Assembly: GCF_009755605.1 (NCBI RefSeq)
Contig: NZ_WPNZ01000001.1
Coordinates: forward strand, 744,001-808,000
Origin: Streptomyces typhae
GTDB taxonomy: Bacteria; Actinomycetota; Actinomycetes; Streptomycetales; Streptomycetaceae
Length of the DNA stretch: 64,000 bases
Direction of reading: 5' to 3'
Shown: positions 54,401 to 62,296 of the stretch, one piece after another
How positions within the stretch are numbered: the stretch's first letter is position 1
Layout: each line of letters starts with the position of its first letter
Made by a program: the position numbers and the translations under genes
Notes under the pieces: model-generated
Told to the model about the DNA's origin: nothing
Seen by the model: the letters and a program-made list of their open reading frames with translations, nothing else
Databases searched by the model: none

Positions 54401-55954
54401 CCCGACGTGGCCGAGACGCAGCCGCGCGCGCACGGCGAAGTCCCGCCCATCAGGATCGGGCTCACCGACCTGCCCGCGCAGCAGCGCCGGGCGCCGCTGG
54501 CGCTCGACCTGGTGCACGGCGAGCACATCATGCTGGCGGGCGGCGCCCGCTCCGGCCGCTCCACGGCCCTGCGCAGCCTCGCGGGTTCCCTCGCGGCGAA
54601 CACCTCACCCGCCGACGTGCACCTGTACGGCATCGACTGCGGCGCGAACGCCCTGCTGCCGCTCGCCAATCTGCCGCACTGCGGCGCCATCGTCACCCGC
54701 GACCAGCCCGACCGCGTACGCAGGCTGCTCGACCGGCTCTCCGGCGAGATCGCCCGCAGGCAGCAGTACCTGGCCATGGAGGGCCTCTCCAGCGCGGCCG
54801 AACAGCGCGCGACGGCGGCGCCCGAGGACCGGCTGCCGTGGATGGTGCTGCTCATCGACAACTGGGAGGGCTATGTCGCCGCCCTGGAGAACGTCGACTA
54901 CGGCAAGCTCATCGACATGGCCACCAAGATCTTCCGGGAGGGCGCGGCGGTCGGCGTGAAGGTCGTCATGACCGCGGACCGCAGCGGCTTCAGCGGGCAG
55001 GTCTCGCCGTCGTTCGCGGACAAGCTGATCCTGCGGCTCACGGACGCCAACGAGTACTCGCTCGCCGGCCTCTCCGCCCGCGAGGTGCCCAAGGACATGC
55101 CGTCGGGCCGTGCCCTCCGCCTGACCGACCAGGGCGTCCAGGAGAGCCAGATCGCGCTGCTCGCCCCGGACCCCTCCGGTCAGGCGCAGGTCGCCGCCCT
55201 GCGGGAGATCGCGGCCGAGGCGAAGCGCGTGCACCCGGTGCCGCCGCGGGACCGCCGTCCCCTGCGGGTCGACGAGCTGCCCATGCGGATCACCCTGGAG
55301 CAGGCGCACGCCCTCGACCCGGGGTTCGTGCCGCCGTCGCCGCTGTGGACCCTGTTCTGCGTCGGCGGCGACGAGTTGGAGCCCATCGGCATCGACCTGG
55401 ACGAGTCGGGCCCCGGCTTCGTGATCGCGGGCCCGCCGAAGTCGGGCCGCTCGACCGCCCTGCTCGTGGCGGCGAAGAGCCTGCTCGCCAACCAGGTGCC
55501 GACGATCCTGGTCACGCCGCGGCGTTCACCGCTGCGATCCCTCGAGGAGCACCCCGGCGTACTCGGCGTGCTCACCGCGGACAGCACGGAACGCGACCTG
55601 AAGGAGCTGGTCGACCGTACGGACGGCAAGTTCGCCGTGGTGGCCGACGACGCGGACATGCTCTACGACGGCTCTCTGGACCGGCCGTTGGAGGAGGTCG
55701 CGCAGAACGGCAGGGACGGCGGCATCGCGATCGTCGTCGCGGGCGCCACGGACACGCTCAGCTCGCAGTACCGCGGTTTCGTGGTGGAGGCGCGGCGGTC
55801 GCGGCAGGGCATGATCCTGTCGCCGCAGAGCGCGTCGGACGGCGAGCTGTTCAACGTCCGGGTGCCGACCGGGTCCGGCGGCGGTCCCGTCGGCCGCGGC
55901 ATCCTCGTCCGCTCCGGCCTGATGGTGCCCGTGCAGGCCATCCTCGACGCCTGA
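51449..55954 (+). CDS. EssC-like type VII secretion ATPase with FHA domain
   Basis: A 1501-residue FtsK/SpoIIIE-type secretion motor. Residues 1-110 include a variable insert with five Gly-Lys-Gly-His/Asp-type repeats (about 54-78). An FHA-like domain spans about 115-225, two membrane helices lie near 272-315, then three ATPase domains. Domain 1 has Walker A GTTGAGKSELL (about 694) and Walker B LIIDEFASLV. Domains 2 and 3 have GGARSGRST (about 1030) and GPPKSGRST (about 1328), where Arg replaces the Walker Lys. An N-terminal FHA domain and this length are typical of Firmicutes EssC (T7SSb), not of mycobacterial EccC. ATG 51449 begins the conserved lead. Confidence 0.88.
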   Translation: MQVMVTAVREGVAPQDVLLTVEDDATVADAAACLTVAADTSNVVTGRFPASLGGKGHGGKGHGDKCHGDKGPGGKGHEDPLGPKASGLWVDGTLHDPAALASTALRDGVRVTADDSIGPFLRAGEPVGRFELRVCGGPDTGRVTRVQAGTVSVGTDASCTLPVADPTVPGLAFRLAVGVDGSVTLRPQDGVPLTLDDTPVTADCPWPAGLLLAVGDTRVILAETQAPDAHLAPTDDGGYAYNRPPRFSPLRQRPRVTVPAEPVKGEGPRLQLITSFIPALFGLSMYFMTRQVYTLLFCAMSPLMMLGYWFSEARHQRKKYKQDVKEYKRACVAYEAQVTELGKADQQARRAAHPDPAELLLYATGPRRRLWERRIVDPDVLQLRVGLATLPAEIELRAAKSSSFDEPPEPPVVADVPVTLPLPDLGVIGVAGRRDLGLAVSRWLLAQATGLHSPRDLSLVVLSAAADARDAWDWAHWLPHTAPQQGQDCMSLVGSEPEVVGRRIQELLAELERRKASANDFGAANRLRPDPFVLVLLDGARLLRRMPGVPQLLQEGPQHGIFAVCVDEDDRLLPEECKAAVIGLHEQPHHVRVSGGGLEHVGDVLADQVSGAWCELLTRSLAPVRDVSQDDADAALPTAARLLSLLGMPDPTGADVAGVWRQGGSTTAAPIGVAADGPFVLDIRRDGPHALVAGTTGAGKSELLQTIIASLALANRPDALNFVLIDYKGGSAFQDCAQLPHTVGMVSDLDAHLTERALASLAAELRRREEILFDTGTKDLEDYNDTRRIRPELAPMPRLVLIIDEFASLVAELPDFIAGLVDIARRGRSLGVHLILATQRPAGVVSADIRANTNLRIALRVTDGGESSDVIDAPDAGAIAKSTPGRAYVRSGAQSLVAVQSARIGGRRPSNDADRPKATAFPVDWAAFGRPAPRIASNDDDGTLVTDLSVLVGAIRAGAELMGFGEQHSPWLPPLPDLLWLGELPDVAETQPRAHGEVPPIRIGLTDLPAQQRRAPLALDLVHGEHIMLAGGARSGRSTALRSLAGSLAANTSPADVHLYGIDCGANALLPLANLPHCGAIVTRDQPDRVRRLLDRLSGEIARRQQYLAMEGLSSAAEQRATAAPEDRLPWMVLLIDNWEGYVAALENVDYGKLIDMATKIFREGAAVGVKVVMTADRSGFSGQVSPSFADKLILRLTDANEYSLAGLSAREVPKDMPSGRALRLTDQGVQESQIALLAPDPSGQAQVAALREIAAEAKRVHPVPPRDRRPLRVDELPMRITLEQAHALDPGFVPPSPLWTLFCVGGDELEPIGIDLDESGPGFVIAGPPKSGRSTALLVAAKSLLANQVPTILVTPRRSPLRSLEEHPGVLGVLTADSTERDLKELVDRTDGKFAVVADDADMLYDGSLDRPLEEVAQNGRDGGIAIVVAGATDTLSSQYRGFVVEARRSRQGMILSPQSASDGELFNVRVPTGSGGGPVGRGILVRSGLMVPVQAILDA

Positions 55955-55984
55955 CCGTGAGCGCCCGCGGGCGCCCGCGGCATG

Positions 55985-56026
55985 TGTGTGTGGGGGGCCA
56001 CCGTTTCCGGTGGCCCCCCACACACA
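55985..56026. terminator. Strong bidirectional terminator
   Basis: A perfect 19-bp stem (arm TGTGTGTGGGGGGCCACCG) around the loop TTTC, between the convergent EssC-like and second WXG100 genes. Confidence 0.92.
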
Positions 56027-56049
56027 GGTACCGCTGACGCGGCATCGGA

Positions 56050-56325
56050 TCAGCGGGCGGTGGCCTGCTCGATCCGGTCGTGGCTGTTCTTGGCCGACTT
56101 GTGGGCGTCGCCCAGCGAGTCCGCGAGACGGTTCATCTGCGGCTTGAACTCGCGCCACTCGTCGCGGAACCGGTCGGCGCCCGGTCCCTTCCAGAAGCCG
56201 TGGCTGTCGTTGGCCTGGCCGTCCAGGAGGTGGATGAGGTCGCGGACCTCAGTCTCCTTCTTCTGGAACGCCTCGTACAGCTTCTGCAGCTTCTCGAGTT
56301 TTGCACCGCGGTCGATGTCGGACAT
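56050..56325 (-). CDS. WXG100 family protein, second copy
   Basis: A 91-residue helical hairpin protein with Trp-Lys-Gly (HGFWKGPGADRFRDEW, about 45-47). ATG 56325 has GGGGAGG six bases upstream. It faces the EssC-like gene across the terminator and is read from its own, unusually AT-rich promoter region (AAAGTAAATATTCTC near 56346-56360). It could pair with the protein at 51016 as a heterodimer, or serve one of the effectors. Confidence 0.85.
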   Translation of the reverse strand: MSDIDRGAKLEKLQKLYEAFQKKETEVRDLIHLLDGQANDSHGFWKGPGADRFRDEWREFKPQMNRLADSLGDAHKSAKNSHDRIEQATAR

Positions 56326-56481
56326 CGATACCTCCCCGTGTCGCTAAAGTAAATATTCTCAACTGCCACGTGGGACGCTACCGCACCTGTCAACGCCAGG
56401 TTTACCGCACGCCGCATCCTGCGACGGTCCTGCGACATTGCCGCGACACAACGGTGTTCGACGAATCCCCCATAGCGGGGC
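56326..56481. other. Promoter region of the second WXG100 gene
   Basis: A 156-base gap. On the minus strand a perfect TTGACA lies near 56391, but no -10 at 17-18 bases from it is convincing; the AT-rich patch nearer the gene is the other promoter candidate. The kinase stop lies at the right end. Confidence 0.35.
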
Positions 56482-58173
56482 TCAGCCGACTTTCCGCAAC
56501 CGGGCTTCCGGATCGCCCGCCTTCGGGTCCACGGAGGTGTACTGCAACTCCGCGCCGACCGGGCGCAACCGCATGGTGTGGGGCGTCTGGGAGCACTGGC
56601 CGTCGTTGGTACGGGCGCCGACGCCGCGCGCCACGAGTTCCTTGGCGGAGGCCGACTTCAGGGTGAGGACGTCGACGCACTTGTTGCCGATGAGGTCCGT
56701 CTGCGTCACCGTGCCGATGCGCCGGCCGGGCCCGGACGCCTGCTGCACGGTCACGTCGAACGTGCCGAGCGGTACGAGTCCGTTCTGCGTCGACGCCTTG
56801 CCCCGCCACTCGCCGAGGTAGCGAACGGGAACGGCACCGCCCGCGGGTGTCCGCGCGTCGCCCGTCGCGCTCGGCGTCCTCCCCGCCGAGTCCTTGGTGT
56901 CGTCCCCGTCCTCCGGCAGCATGGCGAACACGAACACCGTCCCCACCGTGACCGCCGCCAGCGCCCCTGCCACAGCCAGGACCACCGTGCAACTCACCTT
57001 CCGGCCACGCCCGTCGGACCCCGCGGGCGCGGCCGCCGCGGCCACGGAGAGGGAGAGCTTGCCGGGCCGCGGGGAGTCCTCCGGTCCACCGCCGGTACCA
57101 GTGGCGCCGCCGTCGGTGACCGCGGGCGCGACCACATACGACACCGCGGGCGGAGCCCCGTACGACGCGTCCGGCGGTCCGAACACCCCCACCGCGGGCC
57201 CGGTGAACGGCACGGGCCCGGACGCGGGCACCGGATCTCCGGGCGGCGGCCCGGCGGCGGGTGCGCCTGCCGCGTCGAGGTTCAGGAGCCGCACCGCGCT
57301 CCTGCTCACCCGCTCCACGAGCGGTCCCGGCAGCCAGCCCGCCGTCACCAGGGCGGCGGCTCCGCCGGGGGCGAGGCGGCGGGACACGTCGGCGGGGGCG
57401 GGGCGTGCCGCGGGGTCCTTGTGCAGGCAGGCGGCGGCGAGGTCACGCAAGTCGCCGCTCAAACCGCCCAGTTCGGGCTGTTCGTGGACGACTTTGTAGA
57501 GCAGGGCGGCCGTGGAGTCACCGGGGAACGGCGCGCGGCCCGTCGCCGCGAAGACCAGCACGGCACCGAGGGAGAAGACGTCCGCCGCGCCGTCGACGCC
57601 GTTGCCGAGGATCTGTTCCGGCGCCATGTAGCCGGGGGAGCCGAGGGAGACGCCGGTCGAGGTCAGCGCGGTGCGGGTGGCGGTGCCGTCCGTCGCACGC
57701 GCGATGCCGAAGTCGATGAGGCAGGGCCCGTCCAGGGTGAGCAGCACGTTGGACGGCTTCACGTCCCGGTGCACCAGGTCCAGGCCGTGCACCTGTGCCA
57801 GGGCCTCCGCGAGACCCGCGACCAGGACGCGCGTCGAGTGCTCGGGCAGGGGCCCACCGTCCCGTACCGCGTCCGTGAGGGAGGGGCCCGCCGCGTACCC
57901 GGTCGCCACCCACGGCACCGGCGCCCCCGGGTCCGCGTCCAGGACCGGCGCGGTCCAGGCACCGCCGACCCGCCGGGCCGCCTCGACCTCCCTGCGGAAG
58001 CGGGCGCGGAACCCCTCGTCCTGCGCGAAGTGCGGATGCACGACCTTGACGGCGACCGTCCGGCCGCCCGCGCTGCGGCCGAGGTAGACCCGGCCCATGC
58101 CGCCGGAGCCGAGTCGGCCGAGCAGCCGGTAGGGCCCGACGGCGGTGGGCTCGTCCGGTTCGAGCGGGTGCAT
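56482..58173 (-). CDS. Membrane Ser/Thr protein kinase (Pkn type)
   Basis: A 563-residue kinase. The catalytic domain fills about 13-275: Gly loop GRLGSGGMGRVYLG, ATP Lys in VAVKVV, catalytic loop VHRDVKPSNVLL, DFGIAR and APEQ. A Pro/Ala/Gly juxtamembrane part follows, then one helix (VVLAVAGALAAVTVGTVFVFAML, near 410) and an extracytoplasmic domain of about 130 residues with two cysteines. No PASTA units. ATG 58173 has GGGGGAGG eight bases upstream, better than the outer GTG at 58260. Next to an FHA-bearing secretion ATPase, it may phosphorylate a ligand for that FHA domain (inference). Confidence 0.88.
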   Translation of the reverse strand: MHPLEPDEPTAVGPYRLLGRLGSGGMGRVYLGRSAGGRTVAVKVVHPHFAQDEGFRARFRREVEAARRVGGAWTAPVLDADPGAPVPWVATGYAAGPSLTDAVRDGGPLPEHSTRVLVAGLAEALAQVHGLDLVHRDVKPSNVLLTLDGPCLIDFGIARATDGTATRTALTSTGVSLGSPGYMAPEQILGNGVDGAADVFSLGAVLVFAATGRAPFPGDSTAALLYKVVHEQPELGGLSGDLRDLAAACLHKDPAARPAPADVSRRLAPGGAAALVTAGWLPGPLVERVSRSAVRLLNLDAAGAPAAGPPPGDPVPASGPVPFTGPAVGVFGPPDASYGAPPAVSYVVAPAVTDGGATGTGGGPEDSPRPGKLSLSVAAAAAPAGSDGRGRKVSCTVVLAVAGALAAVTVGTVFVFAMLPEDGDDTKDSAGRTPSATGDARTPAGGAVPVRYLGEWRGKASTQNGLVPLGTFDVTVQQASGPGRRIGTVTQTDLIGNKCVDVLTLKSASAKELVARGVGARTNDGQCSQTPHTMRLRPVGAELQYTSVDPKAGDPEARLRKVG

Positions 58174-58406
58174 GGCGAAGGCCTCCCCCAGATGCGGCGA
58201 CCGCATGCCCGGCATGCCGGTGCTGGGGGCCAGCGTAATCGGAGCGGACTGCGGCCTCACACCCTCCGGGTGTTCGGCCCCGGCGCCCGGGAGGTCCGGT
58301 GCCCGCTGGGGAAAAGGGCCCGCTGTTCATTGCGGTGACGCCGGTCGTCAATCCCGGCGACGAGTTCCTTTATGAGAGCGGTGGCACAGCGGAAGGCCGC
58401 AAATCG

Positions 58407-58560
58407 GCATCCGTATGACGAATGCCGGATCCGGAGGGCGAGTGCGGGATCCGATGACGCGTGCCGCATCCGACGACGAGAGCCGGATCCTATGACGCGT
58501 GCCGCATCCGACGGCAAGTGCCGGATCCTATGACGCGTGCCGCATCCGACGGCGAGTGCG
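58407..58560. repeat. 19-bp tandem repeats, 8 copies in alternating forms
   Basis: Two alternating units, GGATCCTATGACGCGTGCC and GCATCCGACGGCGAGTGCC (38-bp higher-order repeat, about four copies, the outer ones diverged). GGATCC occurs in each first half. It fills the space between the kinase start region and the mqnA end; the rest of this 440-base gap shows nothing else. Confidence 0.9.
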
Positions 58561-58616
58561 GGGCGGTCTCGAATTCCGCGCCGGTGAATTCACCCCGGCG
58601 CTCCACCCGGGCCGGG

Positions 58617-59735
<1,119 letters not shown>

Positions 59736-59806
59736 TCAGACTTTTGCAGTTGTTTCAACAATCGCAGGTTCTGGAGCAGGGCAACCCTTTGGCCCAAGGA
59801 GGGCTT

Positions 59807-60010
59807 ATGGCTACCGGAACCGTGAAGTGGTTCAACGCCGAAAAGGGCTTTGGATTCATCGCCCAGGAAGGCGGCGGCCCCGACGTCTTCGTGCACTACT
59901 CCGCGATCAACGCCAGCGGTTTCCGCTCCCTCGAGGAGAACCAGGCCGTGACCTTCGACGTCACGCAGGGTCCGAAGGGCCCGCAGGCGGAGAACGTCAC
60001 CCCCGCGTAG
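59807..60010 (+). CDS. Cold-shock protein (CspA family)
   Basis: A 67-residue OB-fold RNA chaperone. RNP1 KGFGFIAQ and RNP2 DVFVHYSAI are intact and the start [18 protein letters not shown] is the family one. AAGGAGG lies six bases before ATG 59807, an excellent ribosome site. It binds single-stranded RNA and melts structures, and growth-temperature control through the long leader is likely. Confidence 0.95.
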   Translation: MATGTVKWFNAEKGFGFIAQEGGGPDVFVHYSAINASGFRSLEENQAVTFDVTQGPKGPQAENVTPA

Positions 60011-60043
60011 CGGTGGGTTGATCCGGAACGGAAGCAGTACCCA

Positions 60044-60095
60044 AGGAGCCCTGCGCCCCTCGCACCCGCGAGGAGCACGGGGCTCCTGCCTTTTT
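60044..60095 (+). terminator. Rho-independent terminator of the cold-shock gene
   Basis: AGGAGCCC pairs with GGGCTCCT around an inner smaller stem (CCTCGC/GCGAGG), followed by TTTTT. It is one of the few T-tract terminators here. Confidence 0.8.
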
Positions 60096-60189
60096 CTGGC
60101 GGGGGCTCTTTTTTCTGGCGGGGGCGCCTTTTTCTGGCGGGGGCGCCTTGGCTGGGGGTTTTCGGCCTTCGGCCTCGTCCTCAAGCGCC

Positions 60190-60395
60190 GGACGGGCTGG
60201 AACCACCCCGGGGCGGGGCTGGAATCGCCCCGGGCGGGGCTGAAACCACCCCCGGCAGGGCTGAAACCACCCCCGGCGGGACTGAAACCACCCCGGGCGG
60301 GACTGAAACCACCCCCGGCAGGGCTGAAACCACCCCCGGCGGGGCTGAAAGCGCCCCGGGTGGGGCTGGGACCACCCCGGGGCTGGGCTGAAACC
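60190..60395. repeat. 21-bp tandem repeat, about 9 copies
   Basis: Unit GGCTGAAACCACCCCCGGCA (plus one G), with copies varying at a few places; the first two read GGAACC and GGAATC. It begins in the common Streptomyces intergenic string CTCAAGCGCCGGACGGGCTG. Located between the cold-shock terminator and the XRE gene; the frame is open through it but not coding. Confidence 0.9.
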
Positions 60396-60405
60396 GGTGG
60401 GGCAT

Positions 60406-60443
60406 AGGGGTGGGTGGGTGGGAAAAATCGCCGCGTAGCGGGG
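60406..60443. repeat. Dispersed GGGTGGGTGGGTGGG element, copy 3
   Basis: AGGGGTGGGTGGGTGGGAAA then AATCGCCGCGTAGCGG: a diverged copy of the elements at 22621 and 22718, abutting the end of the XRE gene. Confidence 0.65.
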
Positions 60444-60449
60444 CGTTGT

Positions 60450-61037
60450 TCATGTGTGTTGCATGATCAGGACGAACGTCGTGCCGGGGGCGAGTGCCTC
60501 GTACGCATGGGGGACGTCGCCCCGGTAGGACATGTAGTCGCCGGGGGCCAGCTCCACGGACTCCCCCACGGGCCCCGCGGCCAAGCGGCCCGTGCTGAGG
60601 ATCAGGTGTTCCACGGAGCCGGGGATGTGCGGCTCGGAAGCCCGCACGGAGCCAGGCTCCATCGCGCCGTGGTAGATGTCGCGCCGCACCCCGACAGGCC
60701 CGGCGGACAGCAAGGTGCCCGCGTACGAGGCCTGTTCGGCGTGGATCGTGGGGCCCTCGCCCGCACGGATCACGGTGACCGCGGGACCGGGCGACTCGGC
60801 GAGGACACTGAACGGGACGCCCAGCGCCACGGCCAGCGCCCACACGGTCTCGATGCCGGGGTTGCCGGACGCCGCCTCCAGCTGGGAGAGCGTCGACTTG
60901 GCGATGCCCGCCCGCTTGGCCAGCTCGGAGAGGGACAGGCCGGCCCGGACGCGCTCACGGCGCAGCGCCGCCGCGATCCACTCGCGGGGCAGCCCCGCCG
61001 GACGAGGCGCCGCCGCGCCTTTGCCGCCATCGGTCAT
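60450..61037 (-). CDS. XRE family regulator with cupin domain
   Basis: A 195-residue repressor-type protein. The HTH (SLSELAKRAGIAKSTLSQLE, about 28-48) comes first, then a linker, then a C-terminal cupin sensor domain (about 90-190, with HLILSTG and PGDYMSYRGDVPHAYEA). GGAGG lies eight bases before ATG 61037. It is divergent from azlCD, as known XRE-cupin regulators of AzlCD exporters are; control of that pair and of itself is likely. Ligand unknown, perhaps an amino acid. Confidence 0.88.
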   Translation of the reverse strand: MTDGGKGAAAPRPAGLPREWIAAALRRERVRAGLSLSELAKRAGIAKSTLSQLEAASGNPGIETVWALAVALGVPFSVLAESPGPAVTVIRAGEGPTIHAEQASYAGTLLSAGPVGVRRDIYHGAMEPGSVRASEPHIPGSVEHLILSTGRLAAGPVGESVELAPGDYMSYRGDVPHAYEALAPGTTFVLIMQHT

Positions 61038-61066
61038 GCGGTGTACCTCCACTCCGACCCTCGTTC

Positions 61067-61100
61067 GGTACAGAGTACCAATCGTTCGGCTTGACGAACG
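61067..61100. promoter_or_regulatory. Two palindromes between divergent regulator and azlC
   Basis: GGTAC AGA GTACC (61067-61079) and CGTTCG GCTTGA CGAACG (61083-61100), side by side in the 89-base divergent gap. Either could be the operator of the XRE-cupin protein; a further GTTCG string lies near 61060. Confidence 0.5.
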
Positions 61101-61126
61101 CTCGTCGATTTGTTCATCTACGAGGC

Positions 61127-61882
61127 ATGCGTTCGTCAGACCGAACAGATGACCCTGTAGAGCGAACATCCTCCGGCGGCCTCGTCCGCTTCTCCGAGCT
61201 GCCTCCGGGCGTCCTGCGCGACATCGCGCTCGTCCTGGTCGCCGACGCCGTCGTCGGCGTCTCCTTCGGGGCGATATCCGTCGCGGGCGGCCTCCCGCTG
61301 TGGGTGCCGATCGCGATGTCGCTGCTCGTGTACGCGGGCTCCGCCCAGTTCAGCGCGGTCGCCCTGCTCACCGGGGGCGGCGGACCGGTGGCCGCGGCGG
61401 CGACCGGGCTGCTCCTCAACTCCCGCACGGCCGCGTTCAGTCTCGCCGTCGCCGACAGCCTCGGCCGGACCTGGCCCGCCCGGCTCGTGGGCGCGCACCT
61501 GATCACCGACGAGACGGCGGCCTTCGTCATCGCCCAGCCCGACGCGCGCAGCCGCAAGGCCGCGTTCTGGATCTCCGGGATCGGGCTCTTCGCCGTGTGG
61601 AACGTGAGCGTGTGCGCGGGCGCGCTCGCCGGTTCGGCGCTCGGGGACACCGGGCGGTTCGGGCTCGACGCCGCGTTCCCGGCGGTGCTGCTCGCCCTGG
61701 TGCTGCCCGCGCTGCGGGACGACGGGAACGCGCGCCGCGCCGGTGCGCTCGGCGCCGTGATCGCCCTCGCCGCCACCCCGGTGCTGCCCGCCGGAGCACC
61801 GGTGCTGCTGGCCCTCGCCGGCCTGGTGGCCATCCGCCGCAAGAGCCCCGATCACCCCGAGCGCCCCGGGAGTTCCTCATGA
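61127..61882 (+). CDS. azlC: AzlC family amino-acid exporter, large subunit
   Basis: A 251-residue membrane protein of the branched-chain amino-acid exporter family. About five to six helices; YAGSAQFSAVALLTGGGG, LLLNSRTAAFSLAVADSLGR and HLITDETAAFVIAQ are family stretches. The partner AzlD is encoded at once downstream with an ATGA overlap. ATG 61127 follows GAGG closely; an upstream in-frame GTG or ATG at 61091 would run into the operator region. The cargo could be Leu/Val/Ile or azaleucine-like compounds. Confidence 0.9.
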   Translation: MRSSDRTDDPVERTSSGGLVRFSELPPGVLRDIALVLVADAVVGVSFGAISVAGGLPLWVPIAMSLLVYAGSAQFSAVALLTGGGGPVAAAATGLLLNSRTAAFSLAVADSLGRTWPARLVGAHLITDETAAFVIAQPDARSRKAAFWISGIGLFAVWNVSVCAGALAGSALGDTGRFGLDAAFPAVLLALVLPALRDDGNARRAGALGAVIALAATPVLPAGAPVLLALAGLVAIRRKSPDHPERPGSSS

Positions 61883-62193
61883 ACGCCTATCTCGTCTGTG
61901 TCCTGGTCCTCGCCGCCGGAACCTATGTCTTCCGCCTCGCGGGCCCCGTCCTGCACGGCCGCGTCGAACTGCCCGCGCGCGTACAGGAACTGCTGACCGT
62001 CGGCGCCACCGTGCTCCTCGTCGCGCTGCTCACCACCGGCGCGTTCACCGAGGGGCAGGAGTTCGCGGGCTGGTCGCGGCCCGCGGGCGTGCTGGTCGGG
62101 GGCGTGCTCGCGTGGCGCCGGGCGCCGTTCGCCGTGGTCGTGGTGGGGGCGGCTGGCGCGACGGCACTGCTGCGGCTCGCGGGGCTGTCGTAG
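61879..62193 (+). CDS. azlD: AzlD family exporter, small subunit
   Basis: A 104-residue membrane protein with four hydrophobic helices, partner of AzlC. AGTYVFRLAGPVL (with the conserved TYxxRxxP-like start) and FAGWSRPAGVLVGGVLAWRR fit the AzlD family. The start overlaps the azlC stop (ATGA). Confidence 0.9.
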   Translation: MNAYLVCVLVLAAGTYVFRLAGPVLHGRVELPARVQELLTVGATVLLVALLTTGAFTEGQEFAGWSRPAGVLVGGVLAWRRAPFAVVVVGAAGATALLRLAGLS

Positions 62194-62296
62194 GCAAGCC
62201 GGACGCCACGAACACCACAGACGCTCACCGCGCGGCGGGCTGCCGCACGCGCCCCGTCGCGCACCCTTCTTGACCGCGGCCCCGACGGCTAACGTC

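Noticed and set aside
51248..54526. A 1092-codon open frame opposite the EssC gene
   Set aside because: An antisense artefact of high-GC third positions; the plus frame has full ATPase motifs.
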